In this document: piece by piece, positions 50,101 to 58,805 of the stretch
Position numbering within the stretch: the stretch's first letter is position 1
How the letters are laid out: the number at the start of each line of letters is the position of its first letter
Assembly (NCBI GenBank): GCA_024276195.1
Contig: JAJRXR010000054.1
Span: 84,836-148,835 of the forward strand
From: Planctomycetota bacterium
GTDB taxonomy: Bacteria > Planctomycetota > Phycisphaerae > Phycisphaerales > UBA1924
Direction: 5' to 3'
DNA: 64,000 nucleotides
Program-made: the position numbers and the translations under genes
The notes under the pieces: model-generated
Told to the model about the DNA's origin: nothing
Databases searched by the model: none
The model's input: only the letters and a program-made list of their open reading frames with translations

Positions 50101-53100
50101 CGTCCTGATGCAGGACTCGACCATCAGCACCGGCGCGGGCGCCGGCGCGATCACGATCACGGGCCTGACCAACGCGAGCGTTTCGGGCGGGTCGTCGCTG
50201 ACGGCGATCTCGGGAACTGGCGCCATTGATCTGGGCAAGATCGGCTCCGTCACGGCCCTGTCCGCGCTGACGCTCACGGGCGCCGACATCACGCTCGACG
50301 GCATCGGCACGCTTGGCGCTCAGGGCGTCACGGGCCTGACCGATGTCACAGCGACCGGCGTCCTCACGCTCGGCGGGGGCGTCTACCACGGCGCCAGCCA
50401 GAGCTACGACGCGACCGGGGGGTTTGTCGCCGCGAGCGATCTCGTGTTTGACGCCCAGGGCGCGGGCGCATCGCTCATGTTCACCGGGGGCGACTTCCTG
50501 CTCTCCGGGTTCGGGCTCAGCGCCATGACCGACGGCGGGGATGTCACGTTCGGGGCGCGGATTCTTGGCTCGGGTATGACCGGCGAAATCCTGGCGATCG
50601 ACGCCGGGACCGGCGCCGTCGTGCTTGCCGATGTGGGCACGCCCGGCGCCCGCCTGGCGCAGGTCAGCGTGACGGGCGCGACGATCTCGCTCATGGATGT
50701 CTACACCGCCCCTCAGGGCGGGGCCGCGACCGGCGACCAGAGCTACTTCGGCGCGATCACGCTCGACGGCACATACGACTCCATGGGCGGCGACATCCTC
50801 TTCGATGGCGACATCACCGGGCTCAGCGCGGTGATCGCCAACGCCGCGGGCGGGACGATCACGTTCACTGGCGAGACGATCACGGCGCCATCGTTCGACC
50901 TTACCGCCGCGTTCTACGACTTCACGGGCATGACGCCCTTCATGACCGCGACGGCCGGAGATATCGACTTCAACGGCGGGAACATCCGCCTGCTCGGCCC
51001 GACGGATATCACGTTCAGCGCCACGGGCGGGGCCTCGACCAACATCACGCTCGCGACGATCACCGGCTCGGGCTCCGAGCGGATGGTCGCGACGGCGTCG
51101 GGGTTCATCCAGCTCAACGGTGTCGGCACAAACAGCGCGACCGGGCTGGACGACATCGTGCTCACGGCTAGCGATATTTTCTTCGCTGGCGCCGTCTGGA
51201 CCGATCAGATCACGTTCCGACCGTTCGCTGCGGGCGGCGACATGCTCGTCGGCGCCGGTTCGAGCGCGACGACGCTGGACATCACCGACGCCATGCTGTT
51301 TGCGCTCCGGGGCAACAACCAGGTGTTCGTCGGACGCCTCGACGGGTTCGGCTCGATCACGCTCGGCGCCTTCAGTCTCAGCGCCGATCTGGAGGTCCGC
51401 ACGCCCCTGGCCGGCGGCGTTATCACCGTCATTGACACGGTCAACATCACGGGCGGGTCCGACATCTGGTTCCGCGGCGATTCGCTCGTGCTCGATGGGA
51501 ACGTGCTGACCCAGGGCGGGAACATCACGAGCGATTCGGGCGCCAGCGTCACGGGCAGCGTGCTTCTTTCCACCCTTGGCGGCGACGTCAACTTCGCCGG
51601 CTCGTTCGATGGCCTGAGCGATGGCGATGGCGACCTGACCATCAACTATGGCTCGGGCGACATCAACTTCACCGCCGGCGCCCCCGGCTACGGCGTCACC
51701 AACCGACTCGCCTCGCTCTCGCTCACCGGCGACCAGATCAACCTCACAACCGTCCGCACGACCGGCGACCAGACCTACAACGGCATGATCCTGCTCGCCA
51801 ACGCCCCCACGCCCAGCGTGCTCGACAGCGTCATGGGCGACATCACCTTCAACGGCGGTGTCACGGTCCTGGGCGACTCGCTCGTCCGCACCGGCGCCAG
51901 CGGCGTCATCCGGTTCCTCAGCGCGGTCGATGGCTCGGGCACGGGGATGGACATCCTCCGCCTCGACGCCGGCGCTGCTGGGCGGGTCGTGCTCGCGAGC
52001 GTGGGCACGGTCGGCAAGAACATGGAGTCGCTCATCATCGACGCCATGAGCACGACCTTCCGGGGCGACGTGTATGTCGCCGACCAGATCACGATCAACA
52101 GCGCGTCGGTCCTCGACGCCTCACTCCAGGCGGACTCGGTCCTGACGTTCTGCGGCGCTGATGTGCTGTTCAACGGCGCCCTGACCTCGAGCGTCATGGG
52201 CGCCTCGGGGCTGCTGGTCTTGTCCCCGGGCGTGACAACATTCGCCGGCCCGGTCGGCGACGGCGCCGGACGCCTGTTCTCCCTGACGACCGACGGGCCG
52301 GGGACGACGGTCATCATGGACGACATCACGAGCCAGCTCGGGATGACGTTTGGCGATGATGTGATCATCGCGGGTGACACGACGCTGCGGACGTTCGACC
52401 CGACCGCCGCGGGCTCGATCCGGTTCCTCAAGACGGTCAACGCCGACGGGACGCCCGGGCGCAAGCTGACCGTCCTCACCGACCTGACCCTGGGCGATCT
52501 GCTCGGGGGTTCGCCCAACCCGGACGTCGCGGTCATCCAGTTCGTGGGCGATATCGGCACAGCGGTCGGCGGGATGCTCGCGGAACTCAACCTCAACTAC
52601 AGCACCGCGCTCGGGATCGACGGGCATCTCGTCATCCCCGTCAACGCGACGATCATCTTTGGCGACGCCGGCGCCTTCCTCGCCAGCGGCGCCACGCGAG
52701 ACTTCACCGTCAACGTCGGGCAGTTCAACATGGGCTTTAACGAGAAGCTCAGCGTCCTCGGGGCGCTGCACCTGACCGCGAGCGTCAGCGCCCGCCTGAG
52801 CGATATCACCTCGGTCGGCGATATGTTCGTCACCACGCCGCAGGTCACGTTCCTGCTCCGCGGCATCGGCGAAGTCTTTGACCCGATGAGCGGGACCGCC
52901 GCGTTTGACGAGGGGCTCGACTTTGTCTCCGGCGGGACGCAGATCGTGTTCACGACCGGGACGATCAGCTTCCTGGGCGCTGGCGCCAACCCGATCTTCG
53001 CCGTCGCGGGGGGCAACGTCACCATCAGCGCCCCGCTCGAGATCCGCTCGTTCGACTCGACAGTCCCCGGGCTCATGTCGGGCTCGATCGTGCTCGATGT

Positions 53101-53812
53101 CCGCTCGCTAGGCCCGACGAACACCAACGTCGCCGAGGCGATCGCGGGCGCCGTCCCGCGCGAGAGCCAGTCGGGCGTCGTCCAGCAGGACACAACCGTC
53201 GGCCTCGCGGCCCAGGAAACGCTCCGCGAGCTGGGCATCTATCCGCGGGCGACCCTGCTCGACCCGCGTCTGACCGAGGAGCAGCGGACGGCCCTGTTCG
53301 AGTCCGTGCTCGAGTCGCTGCTGGGCATGGCGATCTACAACGACATGCCGGGCGAGTCGGCCCCCGAGTACACCGAGGTCACGGTCGATCGCCTCGAGCT
53401 CGAGCTTGTCGACGAGATCCTGGCCGATTACCGGGGCCTGTTCCGCACCGAGACAATCGACCCGGAGACGGGCGAGACGGTCGTGGAGGACCGCAGGACC
53501 GTCATCCGCGACGCCCTGGGCGACGCGATCGACGGGTACTTCGAGGCGCTCGACCCGGAGGACTTCGACGCCGACCAGTTCATCGCCTTCCTCCAGAGCA
53601 GCGGCGACCAGACCGCCGACGCCCTGGGATATGTCATCGAGCTCCAGCGTCTGTTCGAGCGGATCCAGCTCCTCGGGCTCTCCGCGTTCGAGGTGGCCGG
53701 GGTCAAGAGCGCCCTGTTCGGAGCCGTCCGCCCGGCGGACCTGACCGCCTCCGAGCTTGAGGCGCTGCTCGACCGGGCGCCGATCAACGCCGGGCAGGGC
53801 GTTGTGGAGTAA
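44180..53812 (+). CDS. Giant TpsA-type exoprotein with filamentous-haemagglutinin N-terminal domain
   Basis: A 3,210-aa secreted beta-helix protein, probably a surface adhesin or released filament, exported by the adjacent TpsB. GGAGG lies seven bases before ATG 44180. A long signal peptide (about 1-46, ending MAQAG) leads to the TPS domain: IINYSSFNIESWEMVRF, INGQLFSNGQVFFVNPAGIYFG (in two halves) and INVGGIYAAAGHMSDADF, the haemagglutination-activity pattern. About 2,700 residues of Gly/Ala/Thr/Ser-rich beta-helix repeats follow (recurring SAGGITLDAGAGG, GDVTI, GTITF units). The last 220 residues (53140-53812) change to a charged, helical, repeat-free domain (TEEQRTALFESVLESLL... VIELQRLFERIQ). 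No catalytic or toxin-type domain (PT-VENN, HNH and the like) is recognisable at the C-terminus. Confidence 0.9.
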   Translation: MGAREIAGIAGGVVGRGRVRRALRHKGMIPVALSAAAMLTPMAQAGPEGENVVYGWAEFYRDGVWTTITVSDLAIINYSSFNIESWEMVRFIQPDGSSRVLNRIDGAMPTFINGQLFSNGQVFFVNPAGIYFGEGAVINVGGIYAAAGHMSDADFLSGTNRFTGLSGAVVNHGRIQSEGSVGMVGRRVANFGSVIAGDVVVMGAGDEVLIGERGGHVFARISGGGTNTGGVATDMGVQNGGIIRAGSQVVLGVGDHFALALYDTSEIYAQAVDIKGKYGSNIRVAGTIDATGETGGRVHITGDYIEIDNANIDVSGDFGGGAIRIGGAMQGSGSMWRAKGTWIGANTVLRADSITQGDGGRIIVWADGATGFRGTISARGGLLGGDGGFSEVSGKGWLSFNGNVDLTAPLGVKGTLLLDPTNIRVFDGPAGSGDVDGSATNADFIFAAADADPGDMETSISNTDLVTLLDTADIILQANNDIMFTGSVDASANTGDRSLTLNAGRSILISDNVEILLRGSFSATVNDILANVDRGAGAGVFSMGTGSRIVTTFGASDGSITIVSQDGRTGAELGGDFTLAELDAGSAMISLTVTGDDGSVSFVGAPGGATLTGGTIELNNAMVAGDIGAVGAALVLNATTFAAASSGDVVLSLGGVSEVGAVGGTTGVSSTGGSVEITSASLLTVSETISIAADGESIALDVGDLAIDFAGGAEITTGAGSNRTVSITGGGGMVSLGTAVGGLALTSSELAQITANTIRFGSATTTQLTVGTVSALDFGGAAIELRAMGAGGMISFAPGVATTFEFASLDARATSEISFGANAVGIIATGAGSIFFDAGSGDVTMAEMIFALGQAGNTITTASDLISVLGSFTIVGDLVVDSLANPELRLIAGTGVTILGSLDTMGADLLAISGAGAFTVGGAGSVTTGGGDLTIFATDLSLAGTLDAGAGDVTIDSSSGIELGIASGGGGVMVIDNAELALISGASLTIGSSASTPTIRVEGVDGSSAGADVFAGLGGGAITLLGDAITFVGASSVFTNLGVVGDVSVALTTDLTTEIGGISIAAPTIDIGLGLTIDSAAALALGDLTLSGAGGVVTLISGSDMGITLASVMSSAGSGLTVMSADSVVAGAINLGAGDLMVTVDTGADGTTTSTFAAITAGSVNVTSSNDATLDFNGLVLTSAGGITLDAGAGGAVNINAGGLTSVGGGIDLTGATTTLGADLMSTGGSIAITGNLSIGLGRTIASGGAFSVTGATTLTGAGGTVLVSSADGSSISFANITSTGGSGLTVLSGDMVALGTLNLGGGALGVTIDQGADGTTTSTFGAITAGSVSITGANDATINLNGLVATSAGGITLDAGSGGMVNVSAGGLAAVGGGIDITGTATLLGNVATLSESITFFGDVVLGGAGARTISIVGGNAGDLIDFRGSITALAGQGLSLDAGTGSITLGDSAADTVGVGGALGDILVTNADTLTINGSVLASSLTAGVGGTVGSVLFNNVPGTNTITLTGQNASGLALEIDATTAVNLSSAISATSIAAGGGGISVDAGAGSITSSGDLKIDTTGSLVFASDVLSGGDITLTLDTAALGSKTASLMGLSGADISVITGGGAIGITLNGAIASSGAGGVVLDAGGAGSLTFNAGSSITTTGGTLAGEGGVLLIGGVTLATDLTIDTSLAGLSGGPIEIRGATNADVAGTRALMLLAGDGDVTLGSVGDLVRLDSLTIDAGTGTIAFRGTTYSAESQSYTAAMYDIDTLAGGTVEVLFTGNAAQAGDITFTGGTIALAAGHNLTVIAPMGSVTLVDLTGAGRDLTVIASDTVTLGSVGVGVALSDISITADEINLTGAVFGTGDLTLEPFTLSRDIELAGGLDAGAGFFDLTMAELTFLMDGFNSITIGRAGGTGALGFHGFTFLDDVSLITSGAILIDGVLANTGGSITIGDAGNPTATVTLDVGGSTITTVGDDITIHGDTVLMQDSTISTGAGAGAITITGLTNASVSGGSSLTAISGTGAIDLGKIGSVTALSALTLTGADITLDGIGTLGAQGVTGLTDVTATGVLTLGGGVYHGASQSYDATGGFVAASDLVFDAQGAGASLMFTGGDFLLSGFGLSAMTDGGDVTFGARILGSGMTGEILAIDAGTGAVVLADVGTPGARLAQVSVTGATISLMDVYTAPQGGAATGDQSYFGAITLDGTYDSMGGDILFDGDITGLSAVIANAAGGTITFTGETITAPSFDLTAAFYDFTGMTPFMTATAGDIDFNGGNIRLLGPTDITFSATGGASTNITLATITGSGSERMVATASGFIQLNGVGTNSATGLDDIVLTASDIFFAGAVWTDQITFRPFAAGGDMLVGAGSSATTLDITDAMLFALRGNNQVFVGRLDGFGSITLGAFSLSADLEVRTPLAGGVITVIDTVNITGGSDIWFRGDSLVLDGNVLTQGGNITSDSGASVTGSVLLSTLGGDVNFAGSFDGLSDGDGDLTINYGSGDINFTAGAPGYGVTNRLASLSLTGDQINLTTVRTTGDQTYNGMILLANAPTPSVLDSVMGDITFNGGVTVLGDSLVRTGASGVIRFLSAVDGSGTGMDILRLDAGAAGRVVLASVGTVGKNMESLIIDAMSTTFRGDVYVADQITINSASVLDASLQADSVLTFCGADVLFNGALTSSVMGASGLLVLSPGVTTFAGPVGDGAGRLFSLTTDGPGTTVIMDDITSQLGMTFGDDVIIAGDTTLRTFDPTAAGSIRFLKTVNADGTPGRKLTVLTDLTLGDLLGGSPNPDVAVIQFVGDIGTAVGGMLAELNLNYSTALGIDGHLVIPVNATIIFGDAGAFLASGATRDFTVNVGQFNMGFNEKLSVLGALHLTASVSARLSDITSVGDMFVTTPQVTFLLRGIGEVFDPMSGTAAFDEGLDFVSGGTQIVFTTGTISFLGAGANPIFAVAGGNVTISAPLEIRSFDSTVPGLMSGSIVLDVRSLGPTNTNVAEAIAGAVPRESQSGVVQQDTTVGLAAQETLRELGIYPRATLLDPRLTEEQRTALFESVLESLLGMAIYNDMPGESAPEYTEVTVDRLELELVDEILADYRGLFRTETIDPETGETVVEDRRTVIRDALGDAIDGYFEALDPEDFDADQFIAFLQSSGDQTADALGYVIELQRLFERIQLLGLSAFEVAGVKSALFGAVRPADLTASELEALLDRAPINAGQGVVE
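47363..48376 (+). repeat. Tandem duplication inside tpsA (507-base period)
   Basis: Two adjacent 169-codon units, 47363-47869 and 47870-48376, align along their whole length at the protein level, for example GADGTTTSTFAAITAGSV against GADGTTTSTFGAITAGSV and TSAGGITLDAGAGG against TSAGGITLDAGSGG. The period is an exact multiple of three. The copies have diverged enough that the duplication is not very recent. Confidence 0.8.
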
Positions 53813-53969
53813 GCCCGCCTAGGCGTGGAACGGGCTGTGTGGGGGTTGGTGTGGAACCGGGGCTGTGGGAACTTGCCCGGGGCGAGTTGCACGCGATACT
53901 CCAGCAGGACTCGTGCGATCGGGCGGCGGTCGCCGTCGGTCTGGGCCATCGTTCCTTGCGGAGAGATCT

Positions 53970-56165
53970 ATGACGAGGGGCAGCGTCAGGGGCGAGGCCG
54001 TCGCGGCTTCAACCGAGTGGGAGATCAGCTCCGGGCGGTACCGGGCCGGGCGTGAGCGCGTGGACGAGATCTTCGCGCGCGACGTCTTCACGCTCCGGGT
54101 GATGCGCGAGCGTCTGCCCAAGGACGTCTACACGGCGGTCCAGAACGTGCTCGACAAGGGCGAGCGCCTGAGCGAGCGCCAGGCGGACATCATCGCCTCG
54201 GCTATGAAAGACTGGGCCTTGGAGCGCGGCGCCACGCACTTCACACACTGGTTCCAGCCGCTGACCGGGCTCACCGCCGAAAAACACGACTCGCTGATCG
54301 TCCCCGACGGGCAGGGGCACGTCGTCTTCGGGCTCTCGGGCAAGGATCTGGTCCAGGGCGAGCCCGACGCCTCTAGCTTCCCGTCGGGGGGCCTGCGCGC
54401 CACGTTCGAGGCCCGGGGGTACACCGCCTGGGATGTCACAAGCCCGGCGTTCATTGTCCACGGGTCCAACGGCGCCACGCTCTGCATCCCGACCGCCTTC
54501 GCCAGCTACAACGGTCAGGCCCTCGACAAAAAAATCCCCCTCCTCCGATCCATCGACGCCCTCTCGACCCAGGCGATGCGCCTGCTGCGGATCTTCGGCT
54601 CCGACGCGGGCGTGAAGCGCGTCGAGACCACGCTCGGCGCCGAGCAGGAATACTTCCTCGTCGATCGGAACCTCTACCACGCCAGGCCCGATCTCGTCAC
54701 GTGCGAGCGCACGCTCTTCGGCGCCCAGGCGCCCAAGCACCAGCAGCTCGACGACCATTACTTCGGCTCGATCCCCAACCGCGTGCTCGCGTTCATGTCC
54801 GAGATCGAGGACGAGCTGTACCGCCTGGGCGTGCCGGTCAAGACGAGGCACAACGAGGTGGCGCCGGGCCAGTACGAGCTGGCGCCCGTCTTCGAGGCCA
54901 CCAACGTCGCCTGCGACCACCAGATGCTCGTGATGGAGACCATCCGGCGCGTCGCGCCCCGCTTCGGGTTCGCGGCTCTGCTCCACGAGAAACCCTTCGC
55001 CGGCATCAACGGCTCGGGCAAGCACATCAACTGGGCCATCGGCGCCGACACCGGTGTCAACCTGCTCGACCCCACCGACGAGACCCACACCAACCTCCAG
55101 TTCATGACCTTACTGTGCGCCGTGATCCGCGCCGTCCACCTCAACAGCGACATCCTCCGCGCCTCGGTCGCCTCGATCGGCAACGACCACCGCCTCGGCG
55201 CCAACGAGGCGCCCCCCGCGATCATCTCCATCTTCCTCGGCGACATGCTCACCGATCTCATTACCCAGCTCGAAACCGGCGCCCCCCAACGCACCAAAAA
55301 CGGCGGCCTGCTCGACCTCGGCTCCCGCTCGCTCGCCATGCTCAAACGCGACCCGGGCGACCGCAACCGCACCAGCCCCTTTGCCTTCACCGGCAACCGC
55401 TTCGAGTTGCGCGCCGTCGGCTCGACCGCAGCCGTGGCATGGCCCAATACGGTTATCAACACCATCGTCAGCGAGTCGATCGACTTCATCGCGACCAAGC
55501 TCGAGAGCGAACTCGCCGGTGATCGTTCGCCCGAACGCCTGCAGGAGGTCGTCCTCCGCACGCTCAGCGAGATCGTGCGCGAGCACAAAAGTATCGTCTT
55601 CAACGGCGACAACTACGCCCAGGCGTGGCACGACGAGGCCGCGCAGCGGGGCTTGCCCAACCTCAAGCACACGGTCGAGGCGCTGCCCGCGCTCGACACC
55701 GAGAAAGCGCGGGCGCTGTTCGAAAAATACGGTGTCCTCGATCGCGCCGAGCTCGCCTCGCGCGTCAACGCCTTCATCGAGAAGTACATCACCCAGTGCG
55801 GCATCGAGGCCGGGCAGATGGCCTCGATCGCACGGACGATGATCCTCCCCGCGGCCCTCGAGCACCAGCGCCGCCTGGCCGAGACGGTCGCCGCGACCCA
55901 GGGCGCGGGCGTTGACGCCGAGCCCACCCGGGCCTCGCTCGAAGACTTTGTCGAACTGACCAACCGCTTCCGAGACCGCCTCGAAGCCCTCGAAGCGACG
56001 TCGGACCTCGCCCACAGCGCCCCGATGGACCACGCCCGGCACATCAAAGCCAGTGTCCAGCCGATCATGGACGAGCTCCGCCAAGCCGGCGACGAACTCG
56101 AACGCCAGATCAGCGACGACCTCTGGCCCCTGCCGACGTACCGGGAGCTGTTGACGATCCGGTGA
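53970..56165 (+). CDS. glnN: Glutamine synthetase type III
   Basis: Makes glutamine from glutamate, ammonia and ATP. The 731-aa length and motifs fit the GSIII class rather than the roughly 470-aa [23 protein letters not shown] near residue 95, [19 protein letters not shown] in the middle of the beta-grasp region, the Glu-rich site [27 protein letters not shown], and [10 protein letters not shown] followed by [15 protein letters not shown]. The start is ATG 53970 with GGAGAGA just upstream; longer in-frame starts lack a ribosome-binding site. It is 157 bases downstream of tpsA. In many bacteria GSIII is nitrogen-regulated, but I see no operator. It is a single gene with no amt/glnB nearby. 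Confidence 0.96.
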   Translation: MTRGSVRGEAVAASTEWEISSGRYRAGRERVDEIFARDVFTLRVMRERLPKDVYTAVQNVLDKGERLSERQADIIASAMKDWALERGATHFTHWFQPLTGLTAEKHDSLIVPDGQGHVVFGLSGKDLVQGEPDASSFPSGGLRATFEARGYTAWDVTSPAFIVHGSNGATLCIPTAFASYNGQALDKKIPLLRSIDALSTQAMRLLRIFGSDAGVKRVETTLGAEQEYFLVDRNLYHARPDLVTCERTLFGAQAPKHQQLDDHYFGSIPNRVLAFMSEIEDELYRLGVPVKTRHNEVAPGQYELAPVFEATNVACDHQMLVMETIRRVAPRFGFAALLHEKPFAGINGSGKHINWAIGADTGVNLLDPTDETHTNLQFMTLLCAVIRAVHLNSDILRASVASIGNDHRLGANEAPPAIISIFLGDMLTDLITQLETGAPQRTKNGGLLDLGSRSLAMLKRDPGDRNRTSPFAFTGNRFELRAVGSTAAVAWPNTVINTIVSESIDFIATKLESELAGDRSPERLQEVVLRTLSEIVREHKSIVFNGDNYAQAWHDEAAQRGLPNLKHTVEALPALDTEKARALFEKYGVLDRAELASRVNAFIEKYITQCGIEAGQMASIARTMILPAALEHQRRLAETVAATQGAGVDAEPTRASLEDFVELTNRFRDRLEALEATSDLAHSAPMDHARHIKASVQPIMDELRQAGDELERQISDDLWPLPTYRELLTIR

Positions 56166-56340
56166 TGAAGCAGAATGTCCTGCGACACCCCCAGCTTTGT
56201 GTGAGAGAGTAATTCGTGGCAAGCCATATCGTGAATGGGTGCTACTGGCAACTGCTGGTCGTGACGCTTGCCCGTTATGGTATGCTACAGCTAATGGGAT
56301 GCAGACAATTGCCAGTTCAAGAGCGGCAGGACGTAAGAAT

Positions 56341-57396
56341 ATGAAGATCGCAGTATCTCGTTCTATAGTGGACCAAGTGTTTCTTGGAGACTGTCGTGAG
56401 CTGTTGGCTGCGTTGCCCGATCAATCAGTGGATCTGATTGTTTCTTCCCCACCGTATAATCTTGGCAAAGAGTACGAATCAAAGGTTGCGCTTGATCGCT
56501 ACATTGAGGAACAGGTGCCAGTGCTGGCGGAGTGTGCCCGAGTACTCGCGCCGACAGGTTCAATATTTTGGCAGGTGGGAGCTTTCGCAGATCGCGGGAC
56601 GCTCATCCCGCTGGACATTCGATTCTTCCCAGTGCTGGAATCGGTTGGATTGATCCCTCGGAACCGGATTGTCTGGGCAAGGCAGCATGGCTTGCACGCG
56701 AGGAAGAAGTTCTCCTGCCGGCACGAGACAGTGCTCTGGTTCACGAAAGGTGACGAATACACCTTTAACCTCGACTCGATCCGCGTGCCATAGAAATACC
56801 AGAACAAAAAGCATTTTCGAGGCGACAAGCACGGTGAACTCTCTTGCAACCCCAACGGAAAGAACCCGGGCGATATCTGGCTCTTCCGTAATGTCAAGCA
56901 CAACCACGAAGAACAGACGGTCCATCCGTGCCAGTTCCCGGAGGACATGATCTCGCGGATCATGCTCGCTACAACAAACGAGGGTGATCTCGTACTCGAC
57001 CCCTATATGGGAACCGGAACGGTTGCAGTAGTCGCACGCGATCACGGCCGTCATTTTGCCGGAGCCGAGATGGACCCGGGCTACCACCGTGTTGCTGAGC
57101 AACGACTGGCGGGCGAGCCGGGTGAGGATGGAGTCTTTCCCAACCTCAAGACTCTCCGCGACTACTGCGAGCGTACCGGCGAATCGGTTGAGAAGTACAG
57201 CTTTGCCGTACAGGTCGGGCGAAAGCCGACTGACCGCTCCAAGGCCAAGATTTACCCGGAACAACATCACCTCGCGGAGATGGAAGAGCGGATTGAGTAC
57301 GAGGAGTCGGCGTTCGCCGCTGATCTTCGTGGCGAAGAGCGGCCCGTTGACCAGAAGCTCAACGGCAAGAAGCGCGAGGCTCAGCTCTTTTCATGA
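56341..57396 (+). pseudogene. DNA methyltransferase of a type II R-M system, interrupted by an in-frame amber codon
   Basis: A beta-class (SPPY first) DNA methyltransferase that would protect the site cut by the convergent endonuclease. SSPPYN (35-40) is the catalytic motif IV, LWFTKGDEYTFNLD precedes the target-recognition area, and the AdoMet-binding motif DPYMGTGT is at 220-227. Codon 151, TAG at 56791-56793, stands where relatives have a Gln (VP-stop-KYQNKKHFRG). The frame is otherwise open to 57396 and the second half (GKNPGDIWLFRNV, HPCQFPEDM) is well conserved. One base change (CAG to TAG) would explain it. I use ATG 56341; an in-frame ATG at 56299 is possible. Base composition is lower in GC than the flanks, suggesting acquisition. 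Confidence 0.85.
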
Positions 57397-58065
57397 GTCA
57401 TCGAACTCGATCGTGCAGCGTGAGCCGCTTCTTTGCCCCGGGCGAGCTACGACCTGTCGTGTCTCGGTCTTTATGAGCGTGCGCGAGTAGCGAGGGTTGC
57501 TCCACTCATTGAATGCTGCGTCGAACGGCTCGTCTTTTGGTGCGAATAGCCCGATCAGACGCATGGGCACATCGAATGCCCCACTTTCGGCGAGCACGCC
57601 CAGTTGGTCTCTTGCCTGCTCGTAGTAGAGTGTGCTCTGAGATGCAGGGAACATATGAGCTTTAGTGATAATGACGGCAACTCGCATCGCCATTTTTGGC
57701 AAGGGCGTACCCTTCTTAAAAAATAGCTCTGCTCGCAGCAGGTTGTTGAGGAGGAATGGGTAGTTCGAGAACTGGGCTTCGACGAGCAATCCATTCGATA
57801 CAAAGTCGATGTCAGTGCCGAAGCATCTGAAGTTCTGCGGAACTGGGAACGCTGATTGGAATCCCTTTGCCTCCAGCATCTCCTTGATGCGGGCGTTGGC
57901 GCCCTTTGGGTCGAAAATTGGAACGCCTTGTATCCCTTTTTGGTCGGACGCTTTCAACTGAAGCGGCATATCATGGAGTGCCTCTTCAATCTTGATGCAG
58001 TCATCGCCATAGTGCTCTGCAAGCACGCCAGTTGCGTTGTTGAAGTCTGTGATCTCGACAAGCAT
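57391..58065 (-). CDS. Type II restriction endonuclease, BglII/BstYI-like
   Basis: A 224-aa endonuclease. The strand segment DFVSNGLLVEAQF gives D87, E96 and Q98 with the spacing D-x8-E-x-Q, the same as the metal-binding and catalytic residues of BglII (Asp84, Glu93, Gln95) and of BstYI. The following FLLNNLLRAELFF, MRVAVIITKAHMFPAS and MRLIGLFAP also follow the BstYI pattern. Relatives cut AGATCT or RGATCY, so a GATC-containing site is likely but not proven. It faces the methyltransferase gene tail to tail, with stops abutting at 57391-57396. The frame is complete and all three active-site residues are present. That is odd next to a nonsense-interrupted methyltransferase. Confidence 0.75.
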   Translation of the reverse strand: MLVEITDFNNATGVLAEHYGDDCIKIEEALHDMPLQLKASDQKGIQGVPIFDPKGANARIKEMLEAKGFQSAFPVPQNFRCFGTDIDFVSNGLLVEAQFSNYPFLLNNLLRAELFFKKGTPLPKMAMRVAVIITKAHMFPASQSTLYYEQARDQLGVLAESGAFDVPMRLIGLFAPKDEPFDAAFNEWSNPRYSRTLIKTETRQVVARPGQRSGSRCTIEFDDS

Positions 58066-58199
58066 CGGAGAAGGCTACGCCGGTGGCCGTCCGATGATCC
58101 AATTCTGTGTCTGCCGCGCGGCGGTGTCTCAGAAACGTGCGGCCTCAGAAGTAGGGCGAAATTGAAACACCCATGGGAGCTTTCCAGGGGCCTTCAAAG

Positions 58200-58273
58200 C
58201 ACGGGCGGAAGGATTCGAACCCTCAACCTCCTGATCCGTAGTCAGGTGCTCTATCCAGTTGAGCTACGCCCGC
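58200..58273 (-). tRNA. tRNA-Arg (anticodon ACG)
   Basis: A 74-base tRNA. The acceptor GCGGGCG pairs with CGCCCGT (a G-U pair at the end), the D arm is GCTCAACTGGATAGAGC, the anticodon loop CTACGGA is on CCTGA/TCAGG, and the T loop is TTCGAAT. The anticodon ACG would be edited to ICG and read CGU, CGC and CGA. CCA is not encoded. Confidence 0.95.
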
Positions 58274-58285
58274 GTGCAGTCGGCT

Positions 58286-58314
58286 ACGGTACGCCCGGCC
58301 CCGCCCAGCGGCAA
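58286..58314 (-). promoter_or_regulatory. Candidate sigma-70-type promoter for tRNA-Arg
   Basis: Read on the minus strand, TTGCCG (58314-58309), a 17-base spacer and TACCGT (58291-58286) lie 13 bases upstream of the tRNA 5' end. Confidence 0.5.
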
Positions 58315-58496
58315 GTGGGCGAGGCGCCCCGGTGGCAATTGCTCCGGTGTGGGTCAAAGGGGGTGGGCGGCCGGGCCGGGGCTTGATTTTTCGGTTGGCC
58401 CTGCGATGATTCGTGTCCTGCCCCGGGGCCGTGTTGGTCTGGGGGCTGGGTTGGAGCCGCGGGCGATCCCCGGGGCGACCGGAGGCAATCGAAGGT

Positions 58497-58766
58497 ATGG
58501 CTCACTCCTCATCCGCCAAGAAACGAATCCGCCAGAACGAGTCCCACCGGTCCCGCAACCGCTGGCGCCTGCGCACGATGCGCGAGTCGATCAAGGCGTT
58601 CGAGGAGAAGCTCGCCGCGGGCGATGCGTCGGGCGCCGCCGAGTGCTACCGGGCGTGCTCAGCCGTGATCGACCGGACCGCCCAGAAGGGTGTGATCCAC
58701 CGGAATCAGGCGGCCCGTCGCAAGAGCCGCCTGAGCGCCCGTCTCAAAGCGCTCAAGAACGCCTGA
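58497..58766 (+). CDS. rpsT: 30S ribosomal protein S20
   Basis: Binds 16S rRNA early in small-subunit assembly. The 89-aa product has the family opening AHSSSAKKRIRQNESHRSRN, then RTMRESIKAFEEKL and the C-terminal KGVIHRNQAARRKSRLSARL, all S20 features. The start is ATG 58497 with GGAGG and GAAGG upstream; an earlier in-frame ATG gives a non-family extension. It is a single-gene unit followed 39 bases later by the membrane-protease gene. Confidence 0.96.
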   Translation: MAHSSSAKKRIRQNESHRSRNRWRLRTMRESIKAFEEKLAAGDASGAAECYRACSAVIDRTAQKGVIHRNQAARRKSRLSARLKALKNA

Positions 58767-58805
58767 AGCAAGCCCGCCCGGTCGCCAGACCGTATATTCC
58801 GTGCC

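Noticed and set aside
53813-53969. Longer start for glnN at 53865
   Set aside because: The extension has no family homology or ribosome-binding site, whereas ATG 53970 has both.
56166-58273. R-M genes as an island integrated at tRNA-Arg
   Set aside because: The R-M pair lies next to the tRNA 3' end, but I found no copy of the tRNA 3' end on the other side and no integrase.
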